From: Capitulum mitella
Taxonomy: Eukaryota > Arthropoda > Thecostraca > Pollicipedomorpha > Pollicipedidae
Assembly: GCA_030062745.1 (NCBI GenBank)
Contig: CP099850.1
Location: forward strand, 7,068,001-7,132,000
DNA: 64,000 bases
Direction of reading: 5' to 3'
The notes below the pieces were generated by a model. It was given only the letters and a program-made list of their open reading frames with translations. It was not told the DNA's origin and ran no database searches. This document shows positions 48,211 through 60,789 of the stretch, piece by piece. The position numbers and the translations under genes are program-made. Within the stretch, counting starts at the first letter, position 1. The number at the start of each line of letters is the position of its first letter.

Positions 48211-50224
48211 CTGGAACCGGCAGCCGCCGTCAGACCGGCCGCCGCACGTACGGGCACGTACAACCAGACAGACGAACCAACACACGGATCCGCGGATGGA
48301 TGGGCAGACATCGTAACGCGTACGTGGAGCGATGTGTGAACAGTGCAGCTGCGGACATCGTCATTCTCTCTGACGAGGGAACCATTTTCCACCATTGGTG
48401 GCATCCAGTTGCATCCAACGTCCCCGGCCGTGTACCCGAGCACGTCGGAGCCCAGTGGGTCGGAAGGATCTCACGTCCTCTAAATCCACCTGACGCCGGC
48501 CCTTTTTTTAGAGACTCCCGCAGAAAGTTTTGTGAACTGTTCTCGGGTCTGGGGCTTCTGGGACCGCCTCCAGGTCCCTTTGATTCTTTTGGTTCCTCTG
48601 ATCGCCTTCATCGGTCGTATGGGAGCTTGCGTTTGAATGAAAATGTTATGACCTGCTTCTATTCTGCATGAATATGACCCCCTGGGGCTTCCCCCTGCGA
48701 CACTGGGGAAAGCCCCAACCCACACTTTTCGGGTCTTTTGGCATTAGGTGTATGGCAATGAATGGAAACAAACGGTCCGAAATCCTAAGAAAGCCCCAAA
48801 TATTTTCGTAGATCTCCAGCCAAGGTATTCTGAGTCTAACGTGACTGAATGTTGTTACATTCAGACTCAAAACAGTGTTTCTTAATCTCAGGCCACCTCT
48901 GTTCTGACTCCAATTTCGCAGACACAAATTCGATTCATGACTTCAAACGACTCCTGTGACATCGATGCTTTTGTGACTCTTCTATGAAACTGATTCAGCA
49001 TATCATTCGGGACTGCTTTCGTTTGTTGACAATGTAGTAAATACCAACAGATATGCATGCTTGCACATCACAGGCATGGATTAAAAAAAACGTATTTTTC
49101 TGTTTCTTGCTAATCACACTGATCATTATTTTACCGGTATGAGTCACCACTGGGTCAAAACTCGTTTTGACTGGAGTCGCTGTAAGAGGCTCCATTCACG
49201 ATTTGAGTAATCACATTCAATCAATGAATCGACTCGACATACGATTCATTCAAAACTGTTCGATTTATGAGTCGACTAGAACCTGATTCTCACGCAAACA
49301 AAAGCGTGGTCGCACGGCCGTAAAGAGAGTTCAACCCTGGTCGAAGGCCAGGGTCGAACTCTCCAACTTCCGAACTTCCGAGCTCCCAAACCAACAGAGT
49401 TCCATCACCAGCTCTCGGCGGTGGTTGCCACATGGCATGATTTTGGCAGATCGCTTGCAAGATGTTTTGGGCCCCAAAGCAGCATGTCGTACCCGGTTTA
49501 CGGTTTCCCCCTCCCACGACATGCCAAACACAGTCGCTTCCTTGGTGTTCTGCTATGACCTTGCTTTTGCTGCGGGGCCGTTAGGATCCCATAGGCAGCC
49601 AAATGTGTGACTCAGCGACCATCGTTTCTAACGGAATTCCTTGTATGCGTCAGGAAGCATTTTATCGGCATTTAAAGCAAACCATTTGATGGAAGTCGCC
49701 CAGAAATGGCATTGGCTTCCCGCGACTCTGGCTTCACCACTGCCGTTATTATGTTGTCCACCGATACTGGGCGATGCTGGATTCAACTGCAATGCGCCGC
49801 ATTCCAAACGCCGCTTTTGAATCGTTTTGCACTCACTATGATACTTATTATTTATCATTATTTAATATTTTTGATTTTTTGACACGATTTATGTGATACG
49901 ATAGGCCTTTACGAGGTATCTGGGGCGTAAGAATCGACCAACGCTTACATGGCTAAAATTATCCGAAAGCCATACAGTGATCAATTTGACAACACCATAA
50001 CATCGAAACTGTAGGCCGTGAAACGGCAGACTCTTGACGTTCCTTGAAGTGTTGGGGCTAAATCCCGGGATAGCGATGTCATTGCCGTCTCCTTGGCGCC
50101 CCACTCACCCGCGACAGACGGCAGTGTGCGGAAGCAGTGGAGAGTACAGGAGGAAGATGGCTTGCAGGACGAACAGCAAAGCGAGGACGGCCAACAATTT
50201 GCGACATCTGCTCGACAGCAGCAT
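47337..50224 (-). CDS. METTL24-like: METTL24-like (FkbM-type) methyltransferase with signal anchor, two exons
   Basis: Members of this family are predicted SAM-dependent methyltransferases of unknown substrate, probably secretory-pathway proteins. Exons: 50224-50109 and 48210-47337, 990 nt, 329 residues; donor GTGAGT, acceptor GGTTCCAG, phase 2 matched. Residues 1-38 hold a hydrophobic segment (about 10-27, LLAVLALLFVLQAIFLLY) after a basic start, a type II signal anchor. Residues 40-75 are a low-complexity Ala-rich stem. The catalytic domain runs about 85-325: YKWLCLDPE (122-130), the cofactor loop IYSFGVDHDWSFDD (141-154), HAFDPS (164-169), KVDVEGSEWD (230-239, FkbM signature) and YELVWLNQPW at the end. 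No key motif is missing. Unlike Rab10, its coding exon is uniformly GC- and CpG-rich. A longer open frame continues upstream of 48210, but its translation lacks conservation and the spliced start fits better. Confidence 0.88.
48211..50108 (-). other. METTL24-like intron
   Basis: 1.9-kb intron. It includes a 16-bp-arm hairpin at 49,325-49,363 (GAGAGTTCAACCCTGG and its inverse, one mismatch, 7-base loop). No coding sequence is recognised. Confidence 0.65.
50109..50224 (-). CDS. METTL24-like: METTL24-like exon 1, signal anchor
   Basis: 116 nt, 38 codons plus two bases. ATG at 50224, donor GTGAGT at 50108. Recognised from the hydrophobic N-terminus and the phase match to exon 2, not from sequence homology. 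Confidence 0.75.
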
Positions 50225-50317
50225 GACGACGTGCTCCGAGCCTAAAAACAAAACAGATGGGACTGAGAGGGAAATGTCTTTTTTTTATAATTAGCCGGCT
50301 TAGCCGGCTATAACTAG

Positions 50318-50340
50318 CCGGCTATATATATGTATGTATG

Positions 50341-50377
<37 letters not shown>
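50318..50377. repeat. TATG/TA microsatellite
   Basis: ATATATGTATG units followed by about 17 TA units, about 95 bases upstream of the METTL24-like start codon. Confidence 0.9.
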
Positions 50378-50399
50378 ACGTGCACACGCACACCTCTCA

Positions 50400-53300
50400 T
50401 CCGCACGCACAGTGTGCTACAGTGCCACCAACCTAGGGTGATGACATCTGTATTTCCTCTGATATGCATAATCCCAGATTCCTGGACTGTTTTCTATGAT
50501 CATAGTTCTATTATTTCATAGACGTTAATGATGAAATATTATTGGGATATTTAAAGCCGTACCTTAAATTCTGCGACTTTCAAATGAAGTTACGATGCAT
50601 GTTTTTGAGGACTTGATGATATCTTTGTCACTGGTCGTTGTTACGCCACCAAAAAATTTACCCAAATTTTGAATTCCAAAAGTATGTCCGTTTATGGTAT
50701 GGTAGTTATGGATCTTCAAGCTACACCATGAGAACGGAGTGACTTTAAATGAACGTTTCATTTTTAACAAATGTTTTGAACTGAGGTAGCCAATTACGGC
50801 CTGTAGTCTTCGAAATCGTTTTCTAAAACGCTTACCAAGTCCAAAGGCTTCACATTTACGGAGTCTCAAAGTGATTCGTCTCGACTTGCCTTTGTATCCT
50901 ATAAGTCTGTGTTCTGCGTGACGACGTGTATTCTGTGTGACGACGTAAATGGAAGCAGAGGAATGACATTCGCAGAAGCGGTTTTATTTTGGAGCTACAG
51001 TGATGTAACTTGTCATGAGTATTGTAATGGTTAAGGTCACTTCATGTCAGTCAAGGTCATCTGGCCGACCAATGTTTGATGTGTTAATGTTTGAAGGTTC
51101 TTTTACCAATAATTCTGATCTTATGTGACCCTCTGTGGCTTTCAAAAAAATCGTTATGCAATATTTCCTACTTGACGTATCCTTTTGTGGCCTAGAACAA
51201 TCGTATGCAATTTTTTTCTGGCCTTACGTGACCTTTCGTGACCCCAAAAAATCTTGCGCATCTTATGGACAAGTGCCATTCTTCTGAGCTGGTTGTAAGG
51301 CGTGTAAAGCGTGTAAGGCATTAGATGCGGAAAAAACAAACACGGAATATTTCAAAAGAACCATTTTTCAATTATCTTCATGCATTTGATCACATTTGGG
51401 TCCCAGCTCTACATTCTGAGCATTTCTAGCCATTTTCAAGCATCAAGTTTTCGCTCTTTTATAACTTTTGAAGTTCAGATGCTGGACCTAGAAGATGGAC
51501 CTACGAGCTTAAAATATTCCGACATCAAGCTCTATGTAGGCTGCAAGCCGCAATAGCTCTTACAAATTTCGCGCATCTAGCTGATACGGTTTTGGAGATG
51601 CAGAAGTGCTGATGTCACTTCTCTCTACTGCATGCCATCTGACATGACTTGGCCTCGTGCCCGACAAGTTTTGGGCCAGCTTATTGTCCATTATTAATGC
51701 ATTAGTGTGTGCATATCAGTGCATTCACCCGAAAAACAATCATGAGGTTGTGATTAGTATTAATGCGTTTTCCCTTTCTGAAATACCAATGAGGACTGAG
51801 GATGACAGTAGATGGTTATGAGGAATACCCAAAATAGCAACATCATCCCAGTTCTGCATGCGATCAGGTAGCGTTGCTGGGATAAGATGGTATATTTATT
51901 CGTGATTTTCCACCACAAAATGAAAATGTTTGGTTATTCGGAGCCTAGGCAGTTTCGCTCATAGTTTTCAAGAACATATGAAAGAGGAAAAAAGACAATG
52001 GATTATGTGGCGACTCTGATCGGGCAAGACATTGACCAGAAGAAATGTCGACGAGATAACTAATGAACAGGGGAAATACTGAAGGACAGAATGTTGAGCA
52101 TGCGTAAATACCAAAAAGAAATATTTATAGAATGAAAGACCAAAAAATTTCGACCCCAACATATATAGATATATTGATATATAGCAAATGATGAAATTAA
52201 TGAAATACCGTATGACTCGATATCGCGAAAGGATCACAAACATCGTACAAGGACGTACGGCAAGCTTTCTCATAGTCAAATATGAAACGGGAAGATATGT
52301 CAACTAAATATCTTACTGGATAAAGATTTAACCAAAACAGGCACCCGATGGTGAGGCGGTGAAAACTTTACCTCATCGGACCACGGGAGAAGCTTCAATC
52401 CTGGCTATTCAGCATTTTCCCCTTCTCTGTTCCCAAGTGATTCCAAACGGTCACGAACTCTAACCGTTATTGACCTTGTTCTGTAGTCGTCGACGATACT
52501 TATTGTGCTACCATCCGGACTCTGAGACATTTCGACTGTAATGGCCCTGCCTAGCTGACGCAGCTAAGCAAAAATGATCGCATTCCGATCAACATATCAT
52601 TAAAGAGGCACGCAAGCACACTCACCGATGACCGAATAGTGCCATTTCTGTTCGATAATACGCAGCCGTCAATGGATTTTTTTCGGGGAATGCCCGTCAG
52701 GGATGAGGCCACCAGACGCTAGAGGTGACTTTACCAGCTCCACCCAGCATTGCCTCTCCCTGCATACTCTTTCATACGCATTGACGGAGACGTCGTGTTC
52801 GCAGTAAGCTCACCGTTTCCGAAAGGGCCCGGGTGACCTTTAGCGGGATCCGCGGCAGCAGGCGACAGGAAATGGCTGGCGTTGCGCAAGGACCGTGAGA
52901 GATTAAATGATTACCTGCGTGGCGATTCAAGAGGGGGGGGGGGGCTAGCGAATCCCAGCACTAGACCCCGATGACTGCACCACGGAGCAGTTTGCATGAT
53001 ATTTGTGATTTTCAGCTCCAAAGACCCTCAACACTGCAGATTGATCATCGGCTTAAAGCGCTGCTAGCGAAATTGTCGAGTCGGTGCAGAAATCGAGTTA
53101 AGCCTGCTAGGAAAAAGTAACTATTCTTGATAATTTGCTTGAAATGCTATTTATTTGTGTTACAGAGACGTTCAACGTTTCCACAGCATGGTTATCATTC
53201 TCAACCGCGATCAATAGATCAGCTGGTAGAGGGCTGATCTCCCCCGTTTTCTTCCCCCGCATTCATTTCATTTCTTCTCTAATGTCATTTAACATGAGTT

Positions 53301-56300
53301 CCCAGTACCATGGAGTTAAAATTAAATAAGAACCACAATAGTGGATATCAAAGACATTTGATCACCGTCATAAAATACCTTCTTTTAACTTGCAAAGATT
53401 ATTAGTCGGTGTAATGGCATGATACATCAATGTTTCGCAGTCATGATTCCCTGGAAAATAAACATGCGTTACCAATCAACACATGTTCAAATCAAGGTGA
53501 AAATATTGCAGGATTAGAACGTGAGTTACGTCTACCGCAGGTGTCAGATGTCAAGCATTTGATCACACACTACCTCAGTTCACGCGAAACGGTGTCTCCC
53601 TGAACAGCACTAGCCAAATCTGGCCACATCAAACGAATTCTCTCCACGACATATTTGCAAGGAGCCAAAATCAGCCTTGATTTGACGACTTTTAGTATGC
53701 ATGATTTAGCTTGGTCTGGAGCATTGATTTGTGGCGCGCCGTGATGCACGTAAATGACCTTTTGTTTAGCAAAAGTGATTGCTGATGGTGCAGTGTCTTG
53801 CATATTATCATCCTTATTACGGCACTATAGCTAAACCGATTTCGTTGGCTATGTCATCGGTGTACATTAAAAATCACCCGAGAATTGGTTACCAGTGTTA
53901 CACTGGACATTTGCTGAAATGCTTACCGTGAATACTAAGGTCTCCCATGTTAAATCTAACCCTTCGGGTCTTCTCAGATCACAAAATATCTAGGAAAACT
54001 ACCATCTTTGCGAGATATTACGAAATACGTTGGATCTCAAATGAAAGCTATAAACAATTACGACCACCGGAATCATCTGTTAGCGTGAAAGCCTGCGTTG
54101 CCTAATTTCCCAGGACCTTTTTTCGCAGTTATCAGTGAATTTCAATGATTCTTTTGGTCGATACACTTTCAAGATTCAGCGCAAATTTCTAGCAAAGGTA
54201 CGGTCAAAGCCGGACAAGAGAGACGGTTTTTCCAGTTGACGCTCAATGTTCGTATACTTACGCAGACCAAATATCACACTTACGCTACGGAAGATCATAT
54301 TGTTTCTCCAAAGTAGGTTTCGCCGCCGCTGGAATGATCTAACTGCGTGTCGGATCATTCTGTCTGGTCTTCACATGGCTATGTTCCATGCCCTTGCACA
54401 TTGTATCTTGTTACAGATACAGCTGATCGTGGATAATTTTGTTCTTTGGATATATTATGTAATTTGTAAAAAAAAAGCAATGCCTGCGGTATTGCTGGAG
54501 TGAACTCGGAAGAAGAGGGCCCGCAACAAATCAAAGAACTGTTCTGAGGAGGCAATACGGGTACAGCTATCCTGCGTACTGCTGGCGGAAATTGTGCCAT
54601 CCATTATATCATCGGATACTGCGATCGCTCTGTGTAAATGTTTGCGTGATTTCGACCAGTCCAGCCAGATGCAATGCTGGAAAATTATTCAGGGAAATTT
54701 GCTGAGTTGATGTCGAATGGGCTCATTTACCATGCCCCTGTCCCTTCAGAAGAAATAAATGGTTACGATCTCAGAGTGCAACTCATCATCTTTTGCGCGT
54801 ACAGAGGTACCACTGATTCGTATGTCACAAGTGCGAGTTATTGACGATGACACCTGTAATGGCTTCTAGGAAGCCAAGCGGCACTGCATCTCCACTGAAG
54901 GCTGATTCTTCGACAAGCTGCCGTCGATGCTGAAGATTGAGGCGTCCCTGCTGTTCATTTAAAACACCATTCAGAAGACCTGGACCTGATTGTAATGTTC
55001 TCAGTGAGTCTGCGCTGGACTGTGGCTCTCAATACGAAGCATGTGGCACTATGGTACTGACAACAGTACAGCACTTCGAACGGACGTTACGGTAGCCCTG
55101 TGTTGTGAACATTATCAACAAGAGTGATGGTAATACCACTTAAACAATCTGTGTGCCCCTTGCCACTTGTTAACACACGAATTCCAGTGAGTACAGCAGT
55201 TAGTTACGAGTGGACCTTACACAGCTTTACCTCTGAGGCAATCACGTGTGAATCAATGAGCAAAAACACCATGATCTTATCATCGACGTCACAGCCATCC
55301 CCCCTTGCTTGATTGTTATGGAAGAAATATTCCGTTCCAGACAGGTCATGTTGATATCAGTAAAATCGTAAGAACAGATTGCCCAGCCGACCATCTGAGA
55401 TATAAATGCTTTCTCATAACGAGCCATCTAATCACGAGCATAGAACACCACAACAAGCCGCACAATCTTTAGTTTAGATGGTTAATGAGCTAATGGTGAT
55501 TGCCTCATCAGGGAGTTATCATTTAAAATGCCTGGAACTTGTTACCCATAGAAAGTTGTGTGTGTCGTGGGGGATAACAGGCATACGCAGAAGACACTGG
55601 GATTTTGAATCCCATGAATGATATGCGCTAGCAGGTAACATGACTTGGCCTCTGTTCTTCTGACCTGCTGAATCCAGCCCGCACTTTTCTGTCTTCTACA
55701 TGCCAGTGCTGTTGAGTGGCCGGCCCCAAAGACGTGCATGCGCTCTCGAGGAAGAGAGAGGCTCCCAAACGCATGCAAAAAGCAAAATTGTGTTTCCGTC
55801 TCGTGGCAAACCTATTTATAGAATGTTGTAAGACTGTTCGCCTGTAATATGAACGTGCACTTATTACTATCATCCTTTAGGCTCAAGTCCCTAAAGCTAT
55901 AGGGGAGGGATAATAAGCCAAGGAGTCCTCTAATATGACAAACGCGGACTGGCCCAAAACATCAGGCTGCCAGCCCCTCCCCCTTCCTTCACGTTCTTTA
56001 TCCCACTGTCTCATGAACCCGCTCCCGACTGGGAGGCAGTTGACCCGCCCTGAGGTTTTTCTAGGATTGCGAGAGAACGAACAAACACAGAGCGACGAAA
56101 CTTCGTGTACCTTTTGCTTAATCATTTTTACATCTGTGACAAAGTTTTGACCTCAGATCAAGTCAGATGTTTGACCCAGGTCAGGTCAAAAGGACCTATG
56201 TCCAAAAAAGTTTAGCGCCATGCAACTTTCAAAACAAGATATCACAATAGTACTTTCAGGGATCAGTAATCATGATAGATGCAACAAATCTGCTATCTCA

Positions 56301-57779
56301 GATTTTTCAGAATTTTCCTGTTCATTGACTTAAGGTCAAGCCCATTTTTCGGTTTTAATTTATTACTTACCTTTTTATTATTATATAGGTTATGATATAT
56401 TACACATTATATAGATATATATCATTATATATTATTATGTGTATATATTACATTATTAATATGTTATTTATGCTATTATATGTACCATTAATGTCGTTTT
56501 TTCGGAAATTGGCGGCATTTTTCATAAAGAAAAGAAGAGAAGCAGACATCTAGCTACCGTCCTTGCGCAAAGTATCAATGACTTCCAGCCTTTGACCCAA
56601 GGTCAGGTCACGAATAATTGCTGTGAGCCAAAATGCCCCACTGTCAAAATCAGCGATGAATTACTCAGAATGGGTAGCAAATGGCACAACTGGCTTGCAC
56701 AGACGTAACACCAAGAACCTCAAAAAGTTTGAAGAATTGCATATTTTGGAAATAAACAGGCTCTCGCCAATAAAGTTCCACTAATTGTGTAGATTGGTAA
56801 CTAATGGATTGTTCCAAAATTTAAGCATGAGAAACCATCGCAAGAACCACTAAGACCAATATAATTTACATGGATAGGGTTATGGCGCGAAAATGAAGGT
56901 ACACTAAAATTAGTTTCCGTTAATTTCTTTTTGCATACGGCTCCGGTGCCCGCAGACAGCCGGCGCGAAAATTGCCGTGTCTTCATCTCAACGTTTCAGC
57001 GTATATATTGAGCTGAGATATTATGCGTGTATCGGCATCCGCGGACCTTTGCTTGTGAGCTGGTGACTTTACCTTTGCGCTATTAGTCACAGCCCTTGAG
57101 ATTAAGGCCGTTTCTCGGTCTCATGCGGTCGGCTATGATAAAACATATAGGAGGTAAATATCTTCCATATTACCCAAAAGTAAAAATGAGACCAGTTTCG
57201 AGGTCTACTCGTCACGAGCTTTCCAACGGTGTGCTTATTTTTATCGTGCGACCAACTGTTCGTGAGTTAGAGGTGGAGCGGCTCATGGGGAGCCTCCTAT
57301 TGCTTGCTCCACTCGTTATCGTCGTACGTTTTTCGCACTCCGGCCGGAAAACCGTGCTATAAAGCGTTAAATCATTTCCATCAGTGAAATGAGAAACGTA
57401 TCTTTGAAATTATTCAGAGCCAGCTCGAGATAATTTGATGCCAGTACCTCACTTGAACTCCGGGATGTCGGAGCCTTTCAAAACACGAAATATATTCCCA
57501 CTCGTATGTACATTGAATCACACTCCAAACATTGACTCCATATGACAACATTCAAGTTTCTGAACCAGTTTATCTGCCATTTCCGTAACAAAATATGAGC
57601 AAATTAGCTTTTGATTAATTTTGGCAGTCTTAGCGTCAAAATGAGTAAACGTTGACTTCACATACGGTACGGTAAACGTCAAAACGTAACGTAAACGCCA
57701 AAACGTTTTTTCCACCTGCCAGATAACTAGCCATTTAGCTTACAGAGCGCGTTGAACACGACAGTCAAATCACCACACT
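50400..57779. other. long intergenic stretch, no gene recognised
   Basis: No recognisable domain on either strand over 7.4 kb. Noted: a 19-bp direct duplication (TCTGYGTGACGACGT) near 50,917-50,955; a G12 run at 52,933; TGACC/GGTCA-rich patches at 51,030-51,250 and 56,145-56,620 resembling MITE interiors; an AT-rich patch at 56,380-56,480. A 77-codon minus-strand frame (53,803-53,570) has an ordinary protein-like composition but no recognised family. Confidence 0.5.
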
Positions 57780-58078
57780 CTTCCTCGTATCGTCAACAAT
57801 CATGGGAAACTACCTTTACCGAGCTGTGCGATTGTATAACGAACTTGTCATGACCAACTGCATAGTCTTTGTGTCTCTGCGCACTCAGAGCCTGCATCCG
57901 CTTAACGTTTTCTTTACATGTTCACATATGATTTGCGCCTTAAGTGCTGAGCTGCGTATCAGTCATATTTCATGTTTTATATGTGTTTTATTAACGAAGA
58001 TCTACGAATTGCCCCCTCACGGTGGACTGACCTGATACGTGCAATAAATAAATAAACGAATAAATTTATGTTACGTTA
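57780..58078 (+). mobile_element. possible LINE 3' end with AATA tail
   Basis: The translation YRAVRLYNEL resembles the C-terminal RLYN-LP block of non-LTR retrotransposons. The segment ends in AATAAATAAATAAACGAATAAA, as LINE tails often do. It is short and weakly supported. Confidence 0.35.
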
Positions 58079-58138
58079 ATATGAGTGGTGATCAGGGACC
58101 AAAGTCGTCCATTCGTCGTTCCCAGCAAACAGAACGCG

Positions 58139-58320
58139 TTCTGGATATGGGCATATTGCTAAACACCGAAATAAGGAGACAGATTGATCGCTATTCAAAA
58201 GAAGGCGACCACGCCGAGTCCCGGTGAATTCCCCATTTCCAAACAACGAAGAGGATATCGCTGTCCATAGTGGTTCCTAGAAAACAACCACAACGCACTG
58301 GGGCAAATTATTATTTGCCA
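58139..58320 (+). repeat. repeat pair member 1
   Basis: Similar by eye (roughly 70%) to the reverse complement of 59,430-59,610, with shared blocks such as GGATATGG..CATATTGC, AAACACCGAAATA and TTCCAAACAACG. Unidentified family. Confidence 0.5.
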
Positions 58321-59389
58321 GGACGCATTCTGATTGATTTAATGTAAACAAACGAAGACCGATCTGTGTTAAATCCCAGTTACCACCCGTGAACGTTTTT
58401 CTTTGCTCCTGCCAGGCACCTGACCTGTTAGCGTACTCCAAGAGTAACGATCCTTTTCTGTTCGTAAATAGAAATTTAAGCTCGTACGAGTACTAAATTG
58501 TCTAATGTGCAGGGTGTGTTTTGCTGGCCCATATTTTTTCAAAGCATCTCATAAGTATCAGGCTGGTGTGTGTAAGGACTATGAACAGAGGGGAGTGGGG
58601 ACGTGTTCCCTACTTTCTGAACTAGGGGAGCAGTAATGATTTTCGCCACCGATTTTTGCCCCGGAGACTCCCGCTCAGAGATATGCCAGGGGATATGCTC
58701 AGAGATATGCTCAATGCCTTCAGGCATTGTCAGGGTCCTTGTTTGACACGGAAATACTTACCGCGTCAGGAGGCCGACTCATCTCACTCACCAGAGGTGC
58801 ATCCTCTCCATCAAAAGAGACTTTTTCACCGCCGCAGGAAGCCCCTTTCCGATCTTCTTCGCTAGAAGAGCTCGAGCATCGGCCACGATTCTCGACAGTT
58901 CAACGATAGGCTAAGCCTGCACCCCGGATACGTCACGGCCTTAGCAGGCCCCAAAAGGTTATGTTAGCCCTGAAAACAGGGAGGTCCCGAAGGCCAGAAC
59001 ACCCTTACTATATCAGTCCCCCACTCTTGGACCTGTGGCGCGGTCCCTCGGTGTTCGTGAGAGAACATCAGTTGAAAAGTGGGATCTGTATTCCAAACTC
59101 TACTTACACGCATTAACTAGGCACTAGTTGACTGATACTATTCTTTACCAACATTGCTCTGATCAGTGGTCCTTATCCTAATGTAGTGCCACTAACCTTC
59201 GTTCCAGCACAGCCCGCAGTTTACCGCCGTCTGACCCGGCCCCAGCCCCGCTCACTCCACAGCCGGTGACCCCCGCGACGGCGGCCACTCATTGGCTCTG
59301 CAGCACGCTGCGCCGCCGAGCACGTGCCCGCCTGAGGCTGAACATCGCAGGACACAGGCCTCAAACACCATACCTGAACAGGCGGGACG

Positions 59390-59612
59390 CGTTCTGCCAA
59401 TGACCGATTTGTCGCAACACGTCGTGATTTTCTGGGAAGCGCATTTTTTCACAATGCGAAGACATATCTCCGTCGTTTGGGAATTTGTTGATGTCCGGTG
59501 TTTGGGAATCGAGAAACTGTTGGAGCACGCTGTGGTTGTTTTCTTTTGACCAAAGATCGATCCTTCTTCGTATTTCGATGTTTGGCAATGTGGCCGTATC
59601 CAAAACACAGCA
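59390..59612 (-). repeat. repeat pair member 2 (inverted)
   Basis: Inverted relative of 58,139-58,320. The minus strand is open for 80 codons here (NIEIRRRIDLWSKENNHS), but the partner copy is not open, and no domain is recognised. Confidence 0.5.
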
Positions 59613-60240
59613 TAGTTTTTTGGGACAACCAATGGCCGGCTTAGGTCTCTAATCCCAACATATGCTTTAAATATCATCTGAAATAATCTTAGTTCTAAGA
59701 ACTACACAGAAATGTTTTTAATCCACTAGCATGGTGTGCAACAACAAAAAACACGTTGTCACATCGGGATTATCCAAACGTTTGGTATTAACTCACCAAT
59801 GGTTTGGCGTGTTAGCAAGATGTCCCCTACGCCAAAGTGAGGGCAATGCAAAAATGATGCATGTGAGTGGCAGAAACACATGTCTGAAGTACGCATTAAC
59901 CCTGTTGTCATCCGTCGGATTTCGCTTGGGATTCATGGGGCTGATTATTCCTCCCTCTGCCGAGATTTCACAATCTACTGACCCGATTTTGATGAAACAG
60001 GACTAACACGAAAACTTGTAATCTGAAATAACTTTGCTGCTGCGCAAAATAAGCAAAACAACGACAATGGTGCCTTCAGGAAGACCGAATAGAACGTAGA
60101 CGGCCGATTTTCGTTCTCTGGCTCACCGCACTGCAGGTGAGCCAGAGACGCTCACCTAACCAATCAGGCAAAAAACAGTGCAAAATCACGCAAAGTTTAC
60201 AGATATCCGACTGAGGCAACTGAGGCAAGCAATCAAAATG

Positions 60241-60515
60241 TCATTCCCTTACCAGCAGGGTCGCTCGCAAGGAGTTGGCGAGGTGGCCAACCGGTGACTG
60301 ATTGGCCACATCGTCCAATAACTGGCGGATGGTCCGACCAGTTCTGTCCCTGCGTACAGTGTCTCGGATTATTTGCACGAGACGTCTGGTCTGAAACAGG
60401 GTTGCATGCGCATTCGTAATTGCCACTCGGTAATCCTCGCCATAGTTCGCCGTTTCGCCGCCTTTAGCAGCATTTGCTGGTTGGTTTCCTCAGCCATATC
60501 GATGTCGGACGCGAC
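60241..60515 (-). other. unassigned minus-strand open stretch
   Basis: A 61-codon frame with a non-repetitive basic translation (RRLVQIIRDTVRRDRTGRTI) runs toward a GTAAGG donor-like site. An ATG in a different frame (MAEETNQQMLLKAAKRR) lies upstream. It might be a host exon or a transposon relic. No family is recognised. Confidence 0.25.
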
Positions 60516-60789
60516 GAGAAGGAAACAACAACCAACGTGAACCGCGACCTTTTGGCTGCAAGAGGCTGCCCATTTCGATCTATGAAACTAAACCTGAAAC
60601 TAAACCTTAAATCCTCCTAGTTCCTTAACCCGTCAAGTTTCCAATGGTATCGGTTTCAAAGCAGTCTGGCCTTTGTGGTCTTTGGTAATGGTTTTGTCAT
60701 CACACCTTTGCAATTGCGTCTTTTACCACCACGTCTTTGCCATCGTGCCTGAGCGTTGTAAGCAAGTTGGGAATATTAAAATATTTCTT

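Noticed and set aside
47337-48443. Single-exon 368-codon reading of the methyltransferase
   Set aside because: The extra N-terminal residues look non-conserved and lack a signal anchor; the two-exon model has a phase-matched splice and a proper anchor.
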